Made by a program: the position numbers and the translations under genes. Positions 36,937 to 50,432 of a stretch of DNA of 64,000 nucleotides are shown in pieces. The number at the start of each line of letters is the position of its first letter. The stretch's first letter is position 1. Below the pieces are notes generated by a model. It was not told the origin of the DNA. It saw only the letters and a program-made list of their open reading frames with translations, and did not search any database. The stretch is from NCBI GenBank assembly GCA_029961685.1, contig JARWKL010000010.1, positions 10,933,931 to 10,997,930 of the forward strand. The letters run 5' to 3'. The DNA is from Aristolochia californica. Taxonomy: Eukaryota; Streptophyta; Magnoliopsida; Piperales; Aristolochiaceae.

Positions 36937-37861
36937 AGGATCAGTTACAAGTCCCTTTCCTATAAAATTCCACCAAGCTTATTATAAGGGGTTGTACGAG
37001 TGGAATTTACTGAACATGGATAACAAAACCTTAGAGTTCATTTTTAGTGCGTGCAATAATTTTGAATTTTTTTTTCCATCCATTAACTCTAAATTTTTCA
37101 TTTTGTTATGCCTTATTTCTTTTTTGTTTACGAGAAAAATGGAAGAGTGAAAACTCAAGTTTGGATCAGAAAACAACTTTGAACATTCAAAATGGAAATG
37201 CACAAATGCTGGGAGAGATAGTTCCAAAAAGTATCTGTGATTTTTAAGGATAGGCAAAAAGCGGGTTGTTTGGCCCTAGTAAATATCCAACCACTTGAGA
37301 ATTTGATTTTTTCAACTCCTTGAAATTTTCTGATGAATAGGTCCACTTGCATCCTCAACATGTTTTTGGCATGCATATCCACCACACTTAAAGCATGTTA
37401 GGATCAGTTACAAGTGCCTTTCCTATAAAATTCCACCAAGCTTATTATTAGGGGCTGTACGAGTGGAATTTCCAAAACATGGATAACAAAACCTTGGAGT
37501 TCATTTTTAGTACGAGCAATAATTTTGAATTTTTTTTCCATCCGTGAACTCTAAATTTTTCATTTTGTTATGCCTTATTTCTTTTTTGTTTACGAGAAAA
37601 ATGGAAGAGTGAAAACTCAAGTTTGGATATGAAAAAAAATTTGAACATCCAAAATGGAAATGCCCAAATGCTGAGAGAGATAGTTCCAAAAAGTATCTGT
37701 GATTTTTAAGGATAGGCAAAAAGTGGGTCGTTTGGCCCTGGTAAATATCCAACCACTTGAGAATTTGATTTTTTCTACTCCATGAAATTTTTGTATCATT
37801 AGGTCCACTTGCATCCTCAACATGTTTTTGGCATGCATATCCACCACACTTAAAGCATGTT
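36473..37861. repeat. Run of three F-type monomers at the right end of the HOR
   Basis: F monomers start at 36473, 36937 and 37400, the only place where F repeats itself. The first two keep TTATTATAAGGGGTTGTACG. The third has TTATTATTAGGGGCTGTACG and loses several F marks in its second half, as if the exchange zone lies here. The run ends at the 70 bp duplication. Confidence 0.8.
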
Positions 37862-37980
37862 AGAATCAATTACAAGTCCCTTCCCTATAAAATTCTACCA
37901 AGCTTATTATCCACCACACTTAAAGCATGTTAGGATCAGTTACATGGCCCTTTCCAATAAAATTCTACCAGGCTTATTAT
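37841..37980. repeat. 70 bp internal tandem duplication
   Basis: 37841-37910 and 37911-37980 both start CCACCACACTTAAAGCATGT and end TTATTAT. Both contain AATTCTACCA where the array usually has AATTCCACCA. The result is a truncated monomer of 70 bp (37862-37931), the only landmark interval in the window that is not 432-472 bp. The junction at 37910/37911 joins TTATTAT to CCACCAC. Confidence 0.93.
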
Positions 37981-40900
37981 TAGAGGTTGTACTAGTGGAA
38001 TTTCCAGAACATTGATAGCAAAACCTTGGAGTTCATTTTTAATGCCCAAAATAATTTTCAAAATTTTTTTTTGCATACATGAACTCTAAAATTTTAATTT
38101 TACGATGCCTTATATCTTTTTTGTTTACGAGAAAAATGGGAGAGTGAAAACTCAAGTTTGGATCTGGAAACGAATTTGAACATCCAAAATGGTAATGCAC
38201 AAATGCTGAGAGTGATAGTTCCAAAAAGTATCTGTGATTTTTAAGGATTGGAAAAAAGTGGGTTCTTTGGCCCTAGTAAATATCCAACCACTTGAGAATT
38301 TGATTTTTTCTCCTCCTTGAAATTTTCAGATCATTAGGTCCACTTGCATCCTCAACATGTTTCTGGCATGCATATCCACCACACTTAAAGCATGTTAGGA
38401 TCAGTTACATGTCCCTTTCCTATAAAATTCCACCAGGCTTATTATTAGGGGTTATGCTAGTGGAATTTCCAAAAAATTGATAACAAAACCATGGAGTTCA
38501 TTTTTAGTGCATGAATTAATTTTGAAATTTTTTTTTGCAATCATGAACTCTAAAATTTTCATTTTTTATGCCATATATCTTTTTTGTTTACAAGAAAAAT
38601 GGGAGAGGGAAAAATCATGTTTGGATTTTAAAACAAATTTTAACATCCAAAATGGAAATGCACAAATGGTGAGAGAGAAAGTTCAAAAAAGTATCTGTGA
38701 TTTTTAAGGATACGCAAAAAGTGGGTTGTTTGGCCTTGGTAAATATCCAACCACTTGAGAATTTGATTTTTTCTACTCCTTGAAATTTTCTGATCAATAG
38801 GTCCACTTGCAATCTCAACTTGTTTCTGGCATGCATATCCACCACATTGATGTTAGGATCAGTTACAAGTCCCTTTCCTATAAATTTCCACCAGGCTTAT
38901 TATTTGGGGATGTACTAGTGGAATTTCTAGAACTTGGATAACAAAACCTTGGAGTTCTTTTTAGTGCCTGAAATAATTTTGATTTTTTTCTTTTTGCATA
39001 CATGAACTTGAAATTTTTCATTTTGTTATTCTTAATATCTTTTTTTTTTACGAGAAAAATGGGAGAGGGTAAACTCATGTTTGGATCTGAAAAAGAATTT
39101 GAACATCCAAAATGGTAATGCACATATGCTGAGAGAGATTGTTCCAAAAACTATCTGTGATTTTTAAGGACAGGCAAAAAGTGGTTGTTTGGCCCTGGTA
39201 AATATCCAACCACTATAGAATTCGATTTTTTCTACTCCATTAAATTTTATGATCAATATGTCCACTTGCATCCTCAACAAGTTTCTGGCATGCATATCCA
39301 CCACTCTTCACGCATGTTAGGATCTGTTACAAGTCCCTTTCCTATAAAAGTCCTCCAGGCTTATTATTAGGGGCTTTAAAATGTGGAATTTCCAAAATAT
39401 GGATAACATAACCTTCGAGTTCATTTTTAGTGCCTGAAATAATTTAAATTTTTTTTTTCGCATACATGAACTCTAAAATTTTCATTTTGGTATGCCTTAT
39501 ATCTTTTTTGTTTAGGAGAAAAATGGGATAGTGAAAACTCAAGTTTGGATCTGAAAACAAATTTGAACATCGAAAATGGAAATGCACAAATGCTGAGAGA
39601 GATTGTTCCAAAAAGTACCTGTGATTTTTAAGGATAGGCAAAAAGTGCGTTGTTTGGGCCTTGTAAATATCCAACCACTTGAGAATTTGATTTTTTCTAA
39701 TCCTTCAAATTTTTGGATCATTAGGTCCACTTGCATCCTCAACATATTTCTGGCATGCATATCCACCACACTTAAAGCATGTTGGGATCAGTTACAAGTC
39801 CCTATCCTATAAAATTCCACCAAGCTTATTATTAGGGGCTGTACTAGAGGAATTTCCAGAACATGGATATCAAAACCTTGGAGCTCATTTTTTGAGCCTG
39901 AAATAATTTTGAAATTTTTTTTTTGCATACATGAACTCTAAAATTTTCATTTTGTTATGCCTTATTTCTTTTTTGTTTATGAGAAAAATGGGAGAGTGAA
40001 AACTCATGTTTAGATCTGTAAACAAATTTGAACATCCAAAATGGTAATGCACAAATGTTGAGAGAGATTGTTTGAAACAGTATCTGTGATTTTTAAGGAT
40101 AGGAAAAAAGTGGGTTGTTTGGCCTTGGTAAATATCCAACCACTTGAGAAGTTGATTTTGACTACTCCTTGAAATTTTAAGATCATTATGTCCACTTGCA
40201 TCCTCAACATATTTCTGGCATGCATATCCACCACACTTAAAGCATGTTAGGATCAGTTACAAGTCCCTTTCCTATAAAAGTCCTCCAGGCTTATTATTAG
40301 GGGCTGTATTAGTGGAATTTTCAGAACATGGAAAACAAAACCATGAAATTCATTTTTTGTGCCAGAAATAATTTTGAAATTTTTTTTTTTGGATATATGA
40401 ACTCTCAAATTTTCATTTTGTTATGCCTTATATCTTTTTTGTTTAGGAGAAAAATGGGAGAGTGAAAACTCAAGTTTGGATATGAAAACAAATTTGAACA
40501 TCCAAAATGGAAATGCACAAATGCTGAGAGAGATAGTTCCAAAAAGTATCTGTGATTTTTAAGGATAGGCAAAAAGTGGATTGTTTGGCCGTGGTAAATA
40601 TCCAACCACTTGAGAATTTGATTTTTTCTAATCCTTGAAATTTTTGGATCATTAGGTCCACTTGCATCCTCAACATGTTTCTGGCATGCATATCCACCAC
40701 ACTTAAAGCATGTTAGGATCAGTTACAAGTCCCTTTACTATAAAATTCTACCAAGCTTATTATTAGGGGCTGTACTAGTGGAATTTCAAGAACATGGATA
40801 AGAAAACCTTGGAGTTCATTTTTAGTGCCTGAAATAATTTTGAAATTTTTTTTACATACTTGAACTCTAAAATTTTCATTTTGTGATACCTTATATCTTT

Positions 40901-42570
40901 TTTGTTTACGAGAAAAATGCAAGAGTGAAAACTGAAGTTTGGATCTAAAAACAAATTTGAACATTCAAAATGGAAATGCACAAATGCTGAGGGAGATAGT
41001 TCCAAAAAGTATCTGTGATTTTTAAGTATAGGCAAAAAGTGGATTGTTTGGCCCTGGTAAATTTCCAACCACTTGAGAATTTGATTTTTTCTACTCCTTG
41101 AAATTTTTGGATCATTAGGTCCACTTGCATCCTGAACATGTTTCTAGCATGTATATCCACTATACTTAAAGCATGTTAGGATCAGTTAAAAGTCCCGTTC
41201 CTATAAACTACCACCGGGCTTACTATTAGGGGTTGTACTAGTGGAATTACCAGAACATGCATAACGAAACCGTGGAATTCATTTTTAGTGCCTGAAATAA
41301 TTTTGAATTTTTTTTTCATACATGAACTCTAAAATTTTCATTTTTTTATGATTCATATCTTTTTTGTTTAAGAGAAAAATGGGAGAGTGAAAACTCATGT
41401 TTGGATCTGAAAACAAATTTGAACATCCAAAATGGTAATGCACAAATGCTGAGAGAGATTGTTCTAAAAAGTATATGTGATTTTTAAGGATAGGCAAAAA
41501 GTGGGTTGTTTGGTCCTGGTAAATATCCAACCACTTGAGAATTTGATTTTTTCTACTCCTTGAAATTTTATGATCATTATGTCCACTTGCATCATCAACA
41601 TGTTTCTGGCATGCATATCCACCACACTTAAAGCATGCTAGGATCCGTTACAAGTCCCTTTCCTATAAAGGTCCACCAGGCTTATTATTAAGGGTTGTAC
41701 TAGTGGAATTTCCAGAACATGGATAACAAAACCTTGGAGTTCATTTTCAGTGCCTGAAATAATTTTGAATTTTTTTTTTTGGCATACGTGTACTCTAAAA
41801 TTTTCATTTTGTTATGCCTTATTTCTTTTTTGTTTACGAGAAAAATTGGAGAGTGAAAACTCAAGTTTAGATTTGAAAACAAATTTAAACAACAAAAATG
41901 AAAATGCACAAATGCTAAGAGAGATTGTTCCAAAAAGTATCTGTTATTTTTAAGCATACGCAAAAAATGTGTTGTTTGGCCCTGGTAAATATCCAACCAC
42001 TTGAGAATTTGATTTTTTTCTACTCCTTGAAATCTTTGGATCATTAGGTCCACTTGCATACCCAACATGTTTCTAGCATGCATATCCACCACACTTAAAG
42101 CATGTAAGGATCAGTTATAAGTCCCTTTTCTATAAAATTCCACCAGGCTTATTATTAGGGGTTGTACTAGTGAAATTTCTTGAACATGGAAAACAAAACC
42201 TTGGAATTCATTTTTAGTGCCTGAAATAATTTGGAAATTTTTTTTTGCACACATGAACTCTAAAATTTTCATTTTGCTATGCCTTATATCTTTTTTGTTT
42301 ACGAGAAAAATGGGAGACTGAAAACTCAAGTTTGGATCTGAAAACAAATTGTAACATCCAAAATGGAAATGCACTAATGCTGAGAGAGATAGTTTCAAAA
42401 AGTAGCTGCGATTTTTAAGGAAAGGCAAAAAGTGGGTTGTTTGGCCCTGGTAAATATCCAACAACTTGAGAATTTAATTTTTTCTACTCCTTCAAATTTT
42501 TGGATCATTAGCACCAATTGCGTCCTCAACATGTTTCTGGCATGCATATCCACTACACTTAAAGCATGTT
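37932..42570. repeat. Transitional satellite domain with A-like and B-like diverged monomers
   Basis: Starts: 37932, 38397, 38855, 39319, 39784, 40249, 40715, 41178, 41640, 42107. Monomer 39784 carries A marks (CTAGAGGAATTTCC, GGAGCTCATTTT, GATCTGTAAAC, AATGGTAATGCAC). Monomers 38855 and 41178 share CTCATGTTTGG and GAGATTGTTC. Monomer 40715 carries B marks (CATACTTGAACTC, ACATTCAAAATGG, GGTAAATTTCCAACCAC). They look like older relatives of the HOR types that were not homogenised with them. Monomer 38397 is 458 bp, with a shortened CACATTGATGTTAGG near 38845. Confidence 0.8.
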
Positions 42571-43500
42571 AGGATCAGTTACATGTCCCTTTCTTATAAA
42601 ATTCCACCAAGCTTATTATTAGGGGCTGTACTAGTGGAATTTCCAAAACTTGGATAAGAAAACCTTCGAGTTCATTTTTAGTGCCTAAAATAATTTTGAA
42701 ATTTTTTTTTTTGCAAACATGTACTGTAAAATTTTCATTTTGTTATGCGTTATATCTTTTTTGTTTACGAGAAAACTGGAAGAGTGAAAACTCAAGTTTG
42801 GATCTGAAAACAAATTTCAACTTCCAAAATGGAAAAGAAAAAATGCTGAGAGAGATAGTTCCAAAAAGTATCTGTGATTTTTTAAGGATAGGCAAAAAGT
42901 GGGTTGTTTGGCACTGTTAAATATCCAACCACTTGAGAATTTTATTTTTTCTACTCTTTAAAATTTTTGGATCATTAGGTCCAATTGCGTCCTCAACATG
43001 TTTCTGGCATGCATATCCACTACACTTATAGCATGTTAGGATCAGTTACAAATCCATTTCCTATAAAATTCCACCAAGATTATTATTAGGGGCTGTACTT
43101 GTGGAATTTCCAAAACTTGGATAACAAAACCTTCGAGTTCATTTTTAGTACCTGAAATAATTTTGAAAATTTTTTTTACATAAATGAACTGTAAAATTTT
43201 CATTTTGTTAAGCCTTATATCTTTTTTTTTGGAGAAAAATGGGAGAGTGAAAAATCAAGTTTGGATCTAAAAACAAATTTGAACATCCAAAATGGAAATT
43301 CACAAATGCTGAGTGAGATAGTTCCAAAAAGTATCTGTGATTTTTTAAGGATAGGCAAAAAGTGGGTTGTTTGGCCCTGGTAAATATCCAACCACTTTAG
43401 ATTTTGATTTTTTCTACTCGTAACAATTTTTGGATCATTAGGTCCTCTTGCATCCTTAACATGTTTTTGGCACGCATATCCACCACACTTAAAGCATGTG

Positions 43501-45357
43501 AGGATCAGTTACAAGTCCCTTTCCTATAAAATTCCACCAAGCTTATTATTAGGGGCTGTACTAGTGGAATTTCAAAAACATGGACAACAAAACCTTGGAG
43601 TTCATTTTTAGTGCCTGAAAAAATTGTAAATTATTTTTTTGCATACATGAACTGTAAAATTTTCATTTTGATATGTCACATTTTTTTGTTGTTTACGAGG
43701 AAAATGGGAAAGTGAAAACTCAAGTTTGGATCTGAAAACAAATTTGAACATCCAAAATGGAAATGCACAAATGCTAAGAGAGATAGTTCCAAAAAGTATC
43801 TGCGATTTTTTAAGGATAGGCAAAAACTGGGTTGTTTGGCCCTGGTAAATATCCAACCACTTGAGAATTTTATTTTTTCTACTCCTTGAAATTTTTGGAT
43901 CATTAGTTCCACTTGCATCCTTAAAATGTTTCTGGCACGCATATCCACCACACTTAAAGCATGTTAGGATCAGTTACAAGTCCCTTTCCTATAAATTTCC
44001 ACCAAGCTTATTATTAGGGGCTGTACTAGTGGAATTTCCAGAACATGGATCACAAAACCTTGGAGTTCATTTTTAGTGCTTGAAATAATTTTGAAATTTT
44101 TTTTGCATACGTGAACTCTAAAATTTTCATTTTGTTATGCCTTATATCTTTTTTGTTTACGAGAAAAAAGGGAGAGTGGAAAATCGAGTTTGGATCTGAA
44201 AACAAATTTGAAAATCCAAAATGGAAATGCAAAAATGATGAGAGAGATAGTTCCAAAAAGTATCTGTGATTTTTTAAGGATTGGCAAAAAGTGGGTTGTT
44301 TGGCCCTGGTAAATCTCCAACCACTTGAGAATTTGATTTTTTCTACTTCTTGAAATTTTTGGATCATTTGGTCCACGTGCATCCTCAACATGTTTCTGGT
44401 ATGCATATCCACGACAGTTAAAGCATGTTAGGATCAGTTACAAGTCCCTTTCCTATAAAATTCCACCAAGCTTATTATTAGGGGCTGTACTAGTGGAATT
44501 TCCAAAACCTGGATAACAAAACCTTGGAGTTCACTTTTAGTGCCTGAAAAAATTTTGAATTTTTTTTTTTGCATACATGAACTGTAAAATTTTCATTTTC
44601 TTATGCCTTATATCTTTTTTGTTTACGAGAAAAATGGGAAAGTGAAAACTCAAGTTTGGATCTGAAAACAAATTTGAACATCCAAAATGGAAATGCACAA
44701 ATACAGAGAGAGATAGTTCCAAAAAGTATCTGTGATTTTTTAAGGATAGGCAAAAACTGGGTTGTTTGGCCCTGGTAAATATCCAACCACTTGAGAATTT
44801 TATTTTTTCTACTCCTTGAAATTTTTGGATCATTAGGTCCTCTTGAATCCTTAACATGTTTCTGGCACGCATATCCACCACACTTAAAGCATGTTAGGAT
44901 CAGTTATAAGTCCCTTTCCTATAAAATTCCACCAAGCTTATTACTAGCGGCTGTACTAGTGGAATTTCAACAACATGGATAACAAAACCTTGGAGTTCAT
45001 TTTTAGTGCCTGAAATAATTTTGAAATTTTTTTTGCACACATGAACTCTAAAATTTTCATTTTTTTATGCCTTATATATTTTTTTTTTACGAGAAAAAAA
45101 GGAGAGTGAAAACTCAATTTGGATCTAAAAAGAAATTTGAACATCCAAAATGGAAATGCACAAATGCTGAGAGAGATAGTTCCAAAAAGTACGTGTGATT
45201 TATAAGGATAGGCAAAAAGTGGGTTGTTTGGCCATGGTAAATATCCAACCACTTGAGAATTTGATTTTTTCTACTCCTTGAAATTTTTTGATCCTTAGGT
45301 CCTCTTGCGTCCTCATCGTGTTTCTGGCATGCATATCCACCACACTTAAAGCATGTT
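43501..45357. repeat. Tandem dimer of about 929 bp, two copies
   Basis: Monomers 43501 and 43966 are followed by similar monomers 44430 and 44896. The first members share CCTGAAAAAATT, CATGAACTGTAAAATT, AATGGGAAAGTG, AAAACTGGGTTG and GAGAATTTTATTTTTTC. The second members are less alike; 44896 has been partly replaced by the CTCAATTTGGATCT type. Confidence 0.65.
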
Positions 45358-45818
45358 AGGATCCGTTACAAGTCGCTTTCCTTTAAAATTCCACCAATCT
45401 TATTATTAGGGTTTGTACTAGTGGAATTTCCAGAACATTAACAAATCTTGGAGTTCATTTTTATTGCCTGAAATAATTTTGAATTATTTTTTTTGCATAC
45501 ATGAACTCTAAAATTGTCATTGTGTTCTGCCTTTTATCTTTTTTGTTTACGAGAAAAATGGGAGAGTGAAAACTCAAGCTTGGATCTGAAAACAAATTTG
45601 AACATCCAAAATGGAAATGCACAAATGTAGAGAGAGATAGTTCCAAAAAGTATTTGTGATTTTTAAGGATAGGCAAAAACTGGGTTGTTTGGCCCTGGTA
45701 AATATCCAACCACTTGAGAATATGATTTTTTCAACTCCTTGAAATTTTTGGATCTTTAGGTCCACTTGCGTCCTCAACGAGTTTCTAGAATGCATATCCA
45801 CCACACTTAAAGCATGTT
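44896..45818. repeat. Two-monomer block, copy 1 of 3 (GAACATTAACAAA type)
   Basis: The first monomer has a GCACACATGAAC block, a GAGAAAAAAAGGAGAGTG block, CTCAATTTGGATCT and CCTCTTGCGTCC. The second has a 4-5 bp loss, giving GAACATTAACAAA near 45433 instead of GAACATGGATAACAAAA, plus TTTTTATTGCCTG, GATCCGTTAC and AATGTAGAGAG. The same pair recurs at 50433 and 52288. Confidence 0.8.
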
Positions 45819-47164
45819 TGGATCAGTTACAAGTCCCTTTCCTATAAAATTCCACCAAGCTTATTATTAGGGGCTGTACTAGTGGAATTTCTAAAACATG
45901 GATAACAAAACGTTAGAGTTCATTTTTAGGACATGAAATAATTTTGAAATTTTTTTTTTTTGCATACATGAACTCCAAAATTTTCATTTTGTTATGCCTT
46001 ATATCTTTTTTGTTTACGAGAAAAATGGGAGACTAAAAACTCAAGTTTGGATCTGAAAAGAAATTTGAACATCCAAAAAGGAAATGCACAAATGCTGAGA
46101 GAGATTGTTCCTAAAAGTGTCTATGATTTTTAAGGATAGGCAAAAAGTGGGTTGTTTGGCCCTGGTAAATATCCAACCACTTGAGAATTTGATTTTTTCT
46201 ACTCCTTGGAAATTTTTGGATCATTAGGTCCACTTGCGTCCTCAACGTTTTTCTGTTATGCATATCCACCACACTTAAAGCATGTTAGGATCAGTTAAGA
46301 GTCCTTTTCCAGTAAAATTCTACCAAGCTTATTATTAGGGGTTGTACTAGTGGAATTTCCAGAACATGGATAACAAAACCTTGGAGTTCATTTTTAGTGC
46401 CTGAAATAATTTTGAATTTTTTTTTTTTCATACATGAACTCTAAAATTGTCATTTTGTTGTGCCTTATATCTTTTTTGTTCACGAGAAAAATGGGAGAGT
46501 GAAAACTCTAGTTTGGATTTGAAAAGAAATTTGAATATCCAAAATGGAAATGCACAAATGCTGAGAGAGATAGTTCCAAAAAGTATCTGTGATTTTTTAG
46601 GATACGGAAAAAGTAGGTTGTTTGGCCCTGGTACATATCTAACCTCTTGAGAAATTGATTTTTTCAACACCTTGAAATTTTTGGATCATTAGGTCCACTT
46701 GCGTCCTCAACATGTTTCTGACATGCATATCCACCACACTTAAAGCATGTTAGGATCAGTTACAAGTCCCTTTCCTATAAAATTCCACCAAGCTTATTAT
46801 TAGGGGCTGTACTAGTGGAATTTCCAGAACCTGGATAACAAAACCTTGGAGTTCAGTTTTAGTGCCTAAAATAATTTTGAAATTTTTTTTTTTGCATACA
46901 TGAACTTTAAAATTTTCTTTTTGTTCTGCCTTATATCTTTTTTGTTTACGAGAAAAAAGGGATAGTGAAAACTCAAGTATAGATCTGAAAACAAATTTGA
47001 ACATCCAAAATGGAAATGCATAAATGCTGAGAGAGATTGTTCCAAAAAGTATCTGTGATTTTTAAGGGTAGGCAAAAAGTGGGTTGTTTGGCCCAGGTAA
47101 ATATCCAACCACTTTAGAATTTGATTTTTTCTACTCCTTGGAAATTTTTGGATAATTTGGTCCA

Positions 47165-47182
47165 CTTGCGTCCACATGCATA
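47165..47182. other. Small deletion junction in a monomer (about 14 bp lost)
   Basis: Monomer 46752-47204 is 453 bp. CTTGCGTCCACATGCATATC replaces the usual sequence in which CCTCAACATGTTTCTGG precedes CATGCATATC. The lost piece lies between ACATG and GCATG, so short direct repeats could have mediated it. Confidence 0.8.
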
Positions 47183-48693
47183 TCCACCACACTTAAAGCA
47201 TGTTAGGATCAGTTCCAAGTCCCTTTCCTATAAAATTCCACCAAGCTTATTAGTAGGGACTGTACTAGTGGAATTTCAAGAACATGGAGAACAAAACCTT
47301 GGAGTTCATTTTTGGTGCCAGAAATAATTTTGAAAATTTTTGTTTGCATACATGTACTCTAAAATTTACATTTTGTTATGCCTGATATCTATTTTGTTTA
47401 CGAGAAAAATGGGAGAGTGAAAACTCAAGTTTCGATCTGAAAACAAATTTGAACATCCAAAATGGAAATGCACAAATGCTGAGAGAGATAATTCCAAAAA
47501 GTATCTGTGATTTTGTAAGGATAGGCAAAAAGTGGGTTGTTTGGCCCTAGAAAATATCCAACCACATAAGAATTTGATTTTTTCTACTCCTTGAATTTTT
47601 GGATCATTAGGTCCACTTGCATCCTTAACATCTTTCTAGCACGCATATCCACCACACTTAAAGCATGTCAGGATCAGTTACAAGTCCCTTTCCTATAAAA
47701 TTTCACCTACCTTATTACTAGGGTTTGTACTAGTGGAATTTCCAGAACATGGATAACAAAACATTGGAGTTCATTTCTAGTGCCTGAAATAATTTTGAAA
47801 TTTTTTTTTGCTTACATGAACTCTAAAATTTTCATTTTGATATGCCCTTATATTTTTTGTTTACGAGAAAAAATGGGAGAGTGAAAAATCAAGTTTGGAT
47901 CTGAAAACAAATTTGAACATCCAAAATGGAAATGCACCAATGCTGAGAGAGATAGTTCCAAAAAGTATCTGTGATTTTTTAAGGATAGGCAAAAAGTGGG
48001 TTGTTTGGCCCTGGTAAATATCCAACCACTTGAGAATTTGATTTTCTCTACTCCTTGAAATTTTTGGATCATTAGGTCCACTTGCATCCACAACATGTTT
48101 CTGCGATGCATATCCACCACACTTAAAGCATGTGAGGATCAGTTACAAGTCCTTTTTCCTATAAAATTCCAACAAGCTTATTACTAGATGTTGTACTAGT
48201 GGAATTTCCAGAACATGGATAACAAAACCTTGGATTTCATTTTTAGTGCCTGAAATAATTTTGAATTTTTTCTTTTGTAAACAAGAACTCTAAAATTTTC
48301 ATTTTGTTATGCCTAATATCTTTTTTGTTTCGAGAAAAATGGGAGAGTGAAAACTCAAGTTTGGATCTGAAAACAAATTTGAACACCCAAAATGGTAATG
48401 CACAAATGCTGAGAGAGATAGTTCCAAAAAGTATATGTGATTTTTTAAGGATAGGCAAAAAGTGGGTTATTTGGCCCAGGTAAATATCCAACCACTTGAG
48501 ATTTTGATTTTTTCTACTCCTTATAATTTTTCTATCAATAGGTCCACTTGCATCCTCAACATGTTTCTGGCTTGCATATCCACCACATTTAAAGCATGTT
48601 AGGATCAGTTACAAGTCCCTTTCCTATAAAATTCCACCAAGGTTATTATTAGGGGCTGTACTAGTGGAATTTCCAGAACATGGATAACAAAAC

Positions 48694-48712
48694 CTTGGGG
48701 TTCTTGCATACA
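48694..48712. other. Deletion junction in a monomer (about 35 bp lost)
   Basis: Monomer 48601-49032 is 432 bp, the shortest apart from the 70 bp piece. CTTGGGGTTC runs directly into TTGCATACACGAAC, removing TTTTTAGTGCCTGAAATAAT and the T tract. This is the only monomer in the window without the T run. Confidence 0.85.
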
Positions 48713-50432
48713 CGAACTCTAAAATTTTCATTTTGTTATGCGTTATATTTTTTTTTTTTTACGAGAGAAATGGGAGAGTGAAAACTCAAGTTTGCATCTG
48801 AAAACAAATTTGAACATCCAAAATAGAAATGCACAAATGCTGTGAGAGATAGTTCCAAAAAGTATCTGTGATTTTTTAAGGATTGGCGAAAAGTGGGTTG
48901 TTTGGCCCGAGTAAATATCCAACAACTTGAAAATTTTGATTTTTTCTACTTCTTGAAATTTTTGGATCATTAGGTCCACTTCCGTCCTCAACAAGTTTCT
49001 GGCATGCATATCCACCACACTTAAAGAATGGTAGGATCAATTCCAAGTCCCTTTCCTGTAAAATTCCACCAAGCTTTATTATTAGGAGCTATACTAGTGG
49101 AATTTCCAGAACGTGGATAAGAAAACTTTGGAGTTCATTTTTCGTGCCTGAAATAATTTTGAAATTTTTTTTTTTGCATACGTGAACTCTAAAATTTTCA
49201 TTTTGTTATGCCTTATATCTTTTTTGTTTACGAGAAAATTGGGAGAGTGAAAACTCTAGTTTGGATTTGAAAAGAAATTTGAATATCCAAATTGAAAATG
49301 CACAAATGTTGAGAGAGATAGTTCCAAAAAGTATCTGTGATTTTTTAGGATACGCAAAAAGTGGGTTGTTTGGCCCTTTTAAATATCCAACCACTTGTGA
49401 AATTGACTTTTTCAACTCCTTGAAATTTTTGGATCATTAGGCCCACTTGCATCATCAACATGTTTCTGGCATGCATATCCACCACACATATACAGTGTTA
49501 GGATCAATTCCAAGTCCCTTTCCTATAAAATTCCACGAAGCTTTATTATTAGGGGCTATACTAGTGGAATTTCCAGAACGTGGATAACAAAACCTTGGAG
49601 TTCATTTTTAGTGCCTGAAATAATTTTGAAATTTTTTTTTCCATTTATGAACTCTAAAATTTTCATTTTGTTATGCCTTATATCTTTTTTGTTTACGAGA
49701 AAATAGGGAGAGTGAAAACTCAAGTTTGGATCTGAAAACAAATTTGAACATCCAAAATGGAAATGCACAAATGCTGAGACAGATAGTTCCAAAAAGTATC
49801 TGTGATTTTTAACGTCAGGCAAAAAGTGGGTTGTTTGGCCCTGGTAAATATCCAACAACTTGAGAATTTGACTTTCTCTACTCGTTGAAATTTTTGGATG
49901 CTTAGGTCCACTTGCATCCTTAACATGTTTCTGGCACGCATATCCACCACACTTAAAGCATGTTATGATCAGTTACAAGTCCATTTCCTAAAAAATTCCA
50001 CCAAGCTTATTACTAGGGGCTGTACTAGTGGAATTTCCAGAACATGGATAAGAAAACCTTGGAGTTCATTTTCAGAGCCTGAAATAATTTTGAAATTTTT
50101 TTTTTCTTCTTACATGAACTCTAAAATTTTCATTTTGATATGTCTAATATCTTTTTTGTTTACGAGAAAAATGGGAAAGTGAAAACTCAAGTTTGGATCT
50201 GAAAACAAATTTGAACATCCAAAATGGAAATGCACCAATGCAGAGAGAGATAGTTTCAAAAAGTATCTGTGATTATTTAAGGATAGGCAAAGAGTGGGTT
50301 GTTTGGCCCTAGTAAATATCCAACCACTTAGGAATTTGATTTTTTCTACTCCTTGAAATTTTTGGATCATTAGGTTCACTTGCATCCTCAACATGTTTCT
50401 GGCATGCATATCCACCATACTTAAAGCATGTT

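Larger units (their letters stand above)
17105..37861. repeat. Central HOR domain built from monomer types A to F
   Basis: 45 complete monomers fall into six recurrent types in a preferred order A-B-C-D-E-F. Starts: A 17105, 20795, 23558, 25875, 31401, 34168. B 17568, 21261, 24023, 26341, 31867, 34634. C 18032, 19406, 21723, 24486, 26803, 28175, 29568, 32332, 35100. D 18498, 22189, 27269, 28641, 30034, 32798, 35567. E 22653, 27733, 30498, 33262, 36031. F 20336, 23095, 25416, 30939, 33705, 36473, 36937, 37400. Chimeras: E/B 18963 and 29105; D/E 19872 and 24952. Complete A-to-A periods are 2763, 2767 and, for two units merged, 5526 bp. Organisation into HORs with high between-unit and lower within-unit similarity is the known signature of recent homogenisation by unequal exchange. 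Confidence 0.9.

Noticed and set aside
48601..49032. A break in the array at the short 432 bp unit
   Set aside because: The sequence on both sides is normal monomer in register; it is an internal deletion of about 35 bp.
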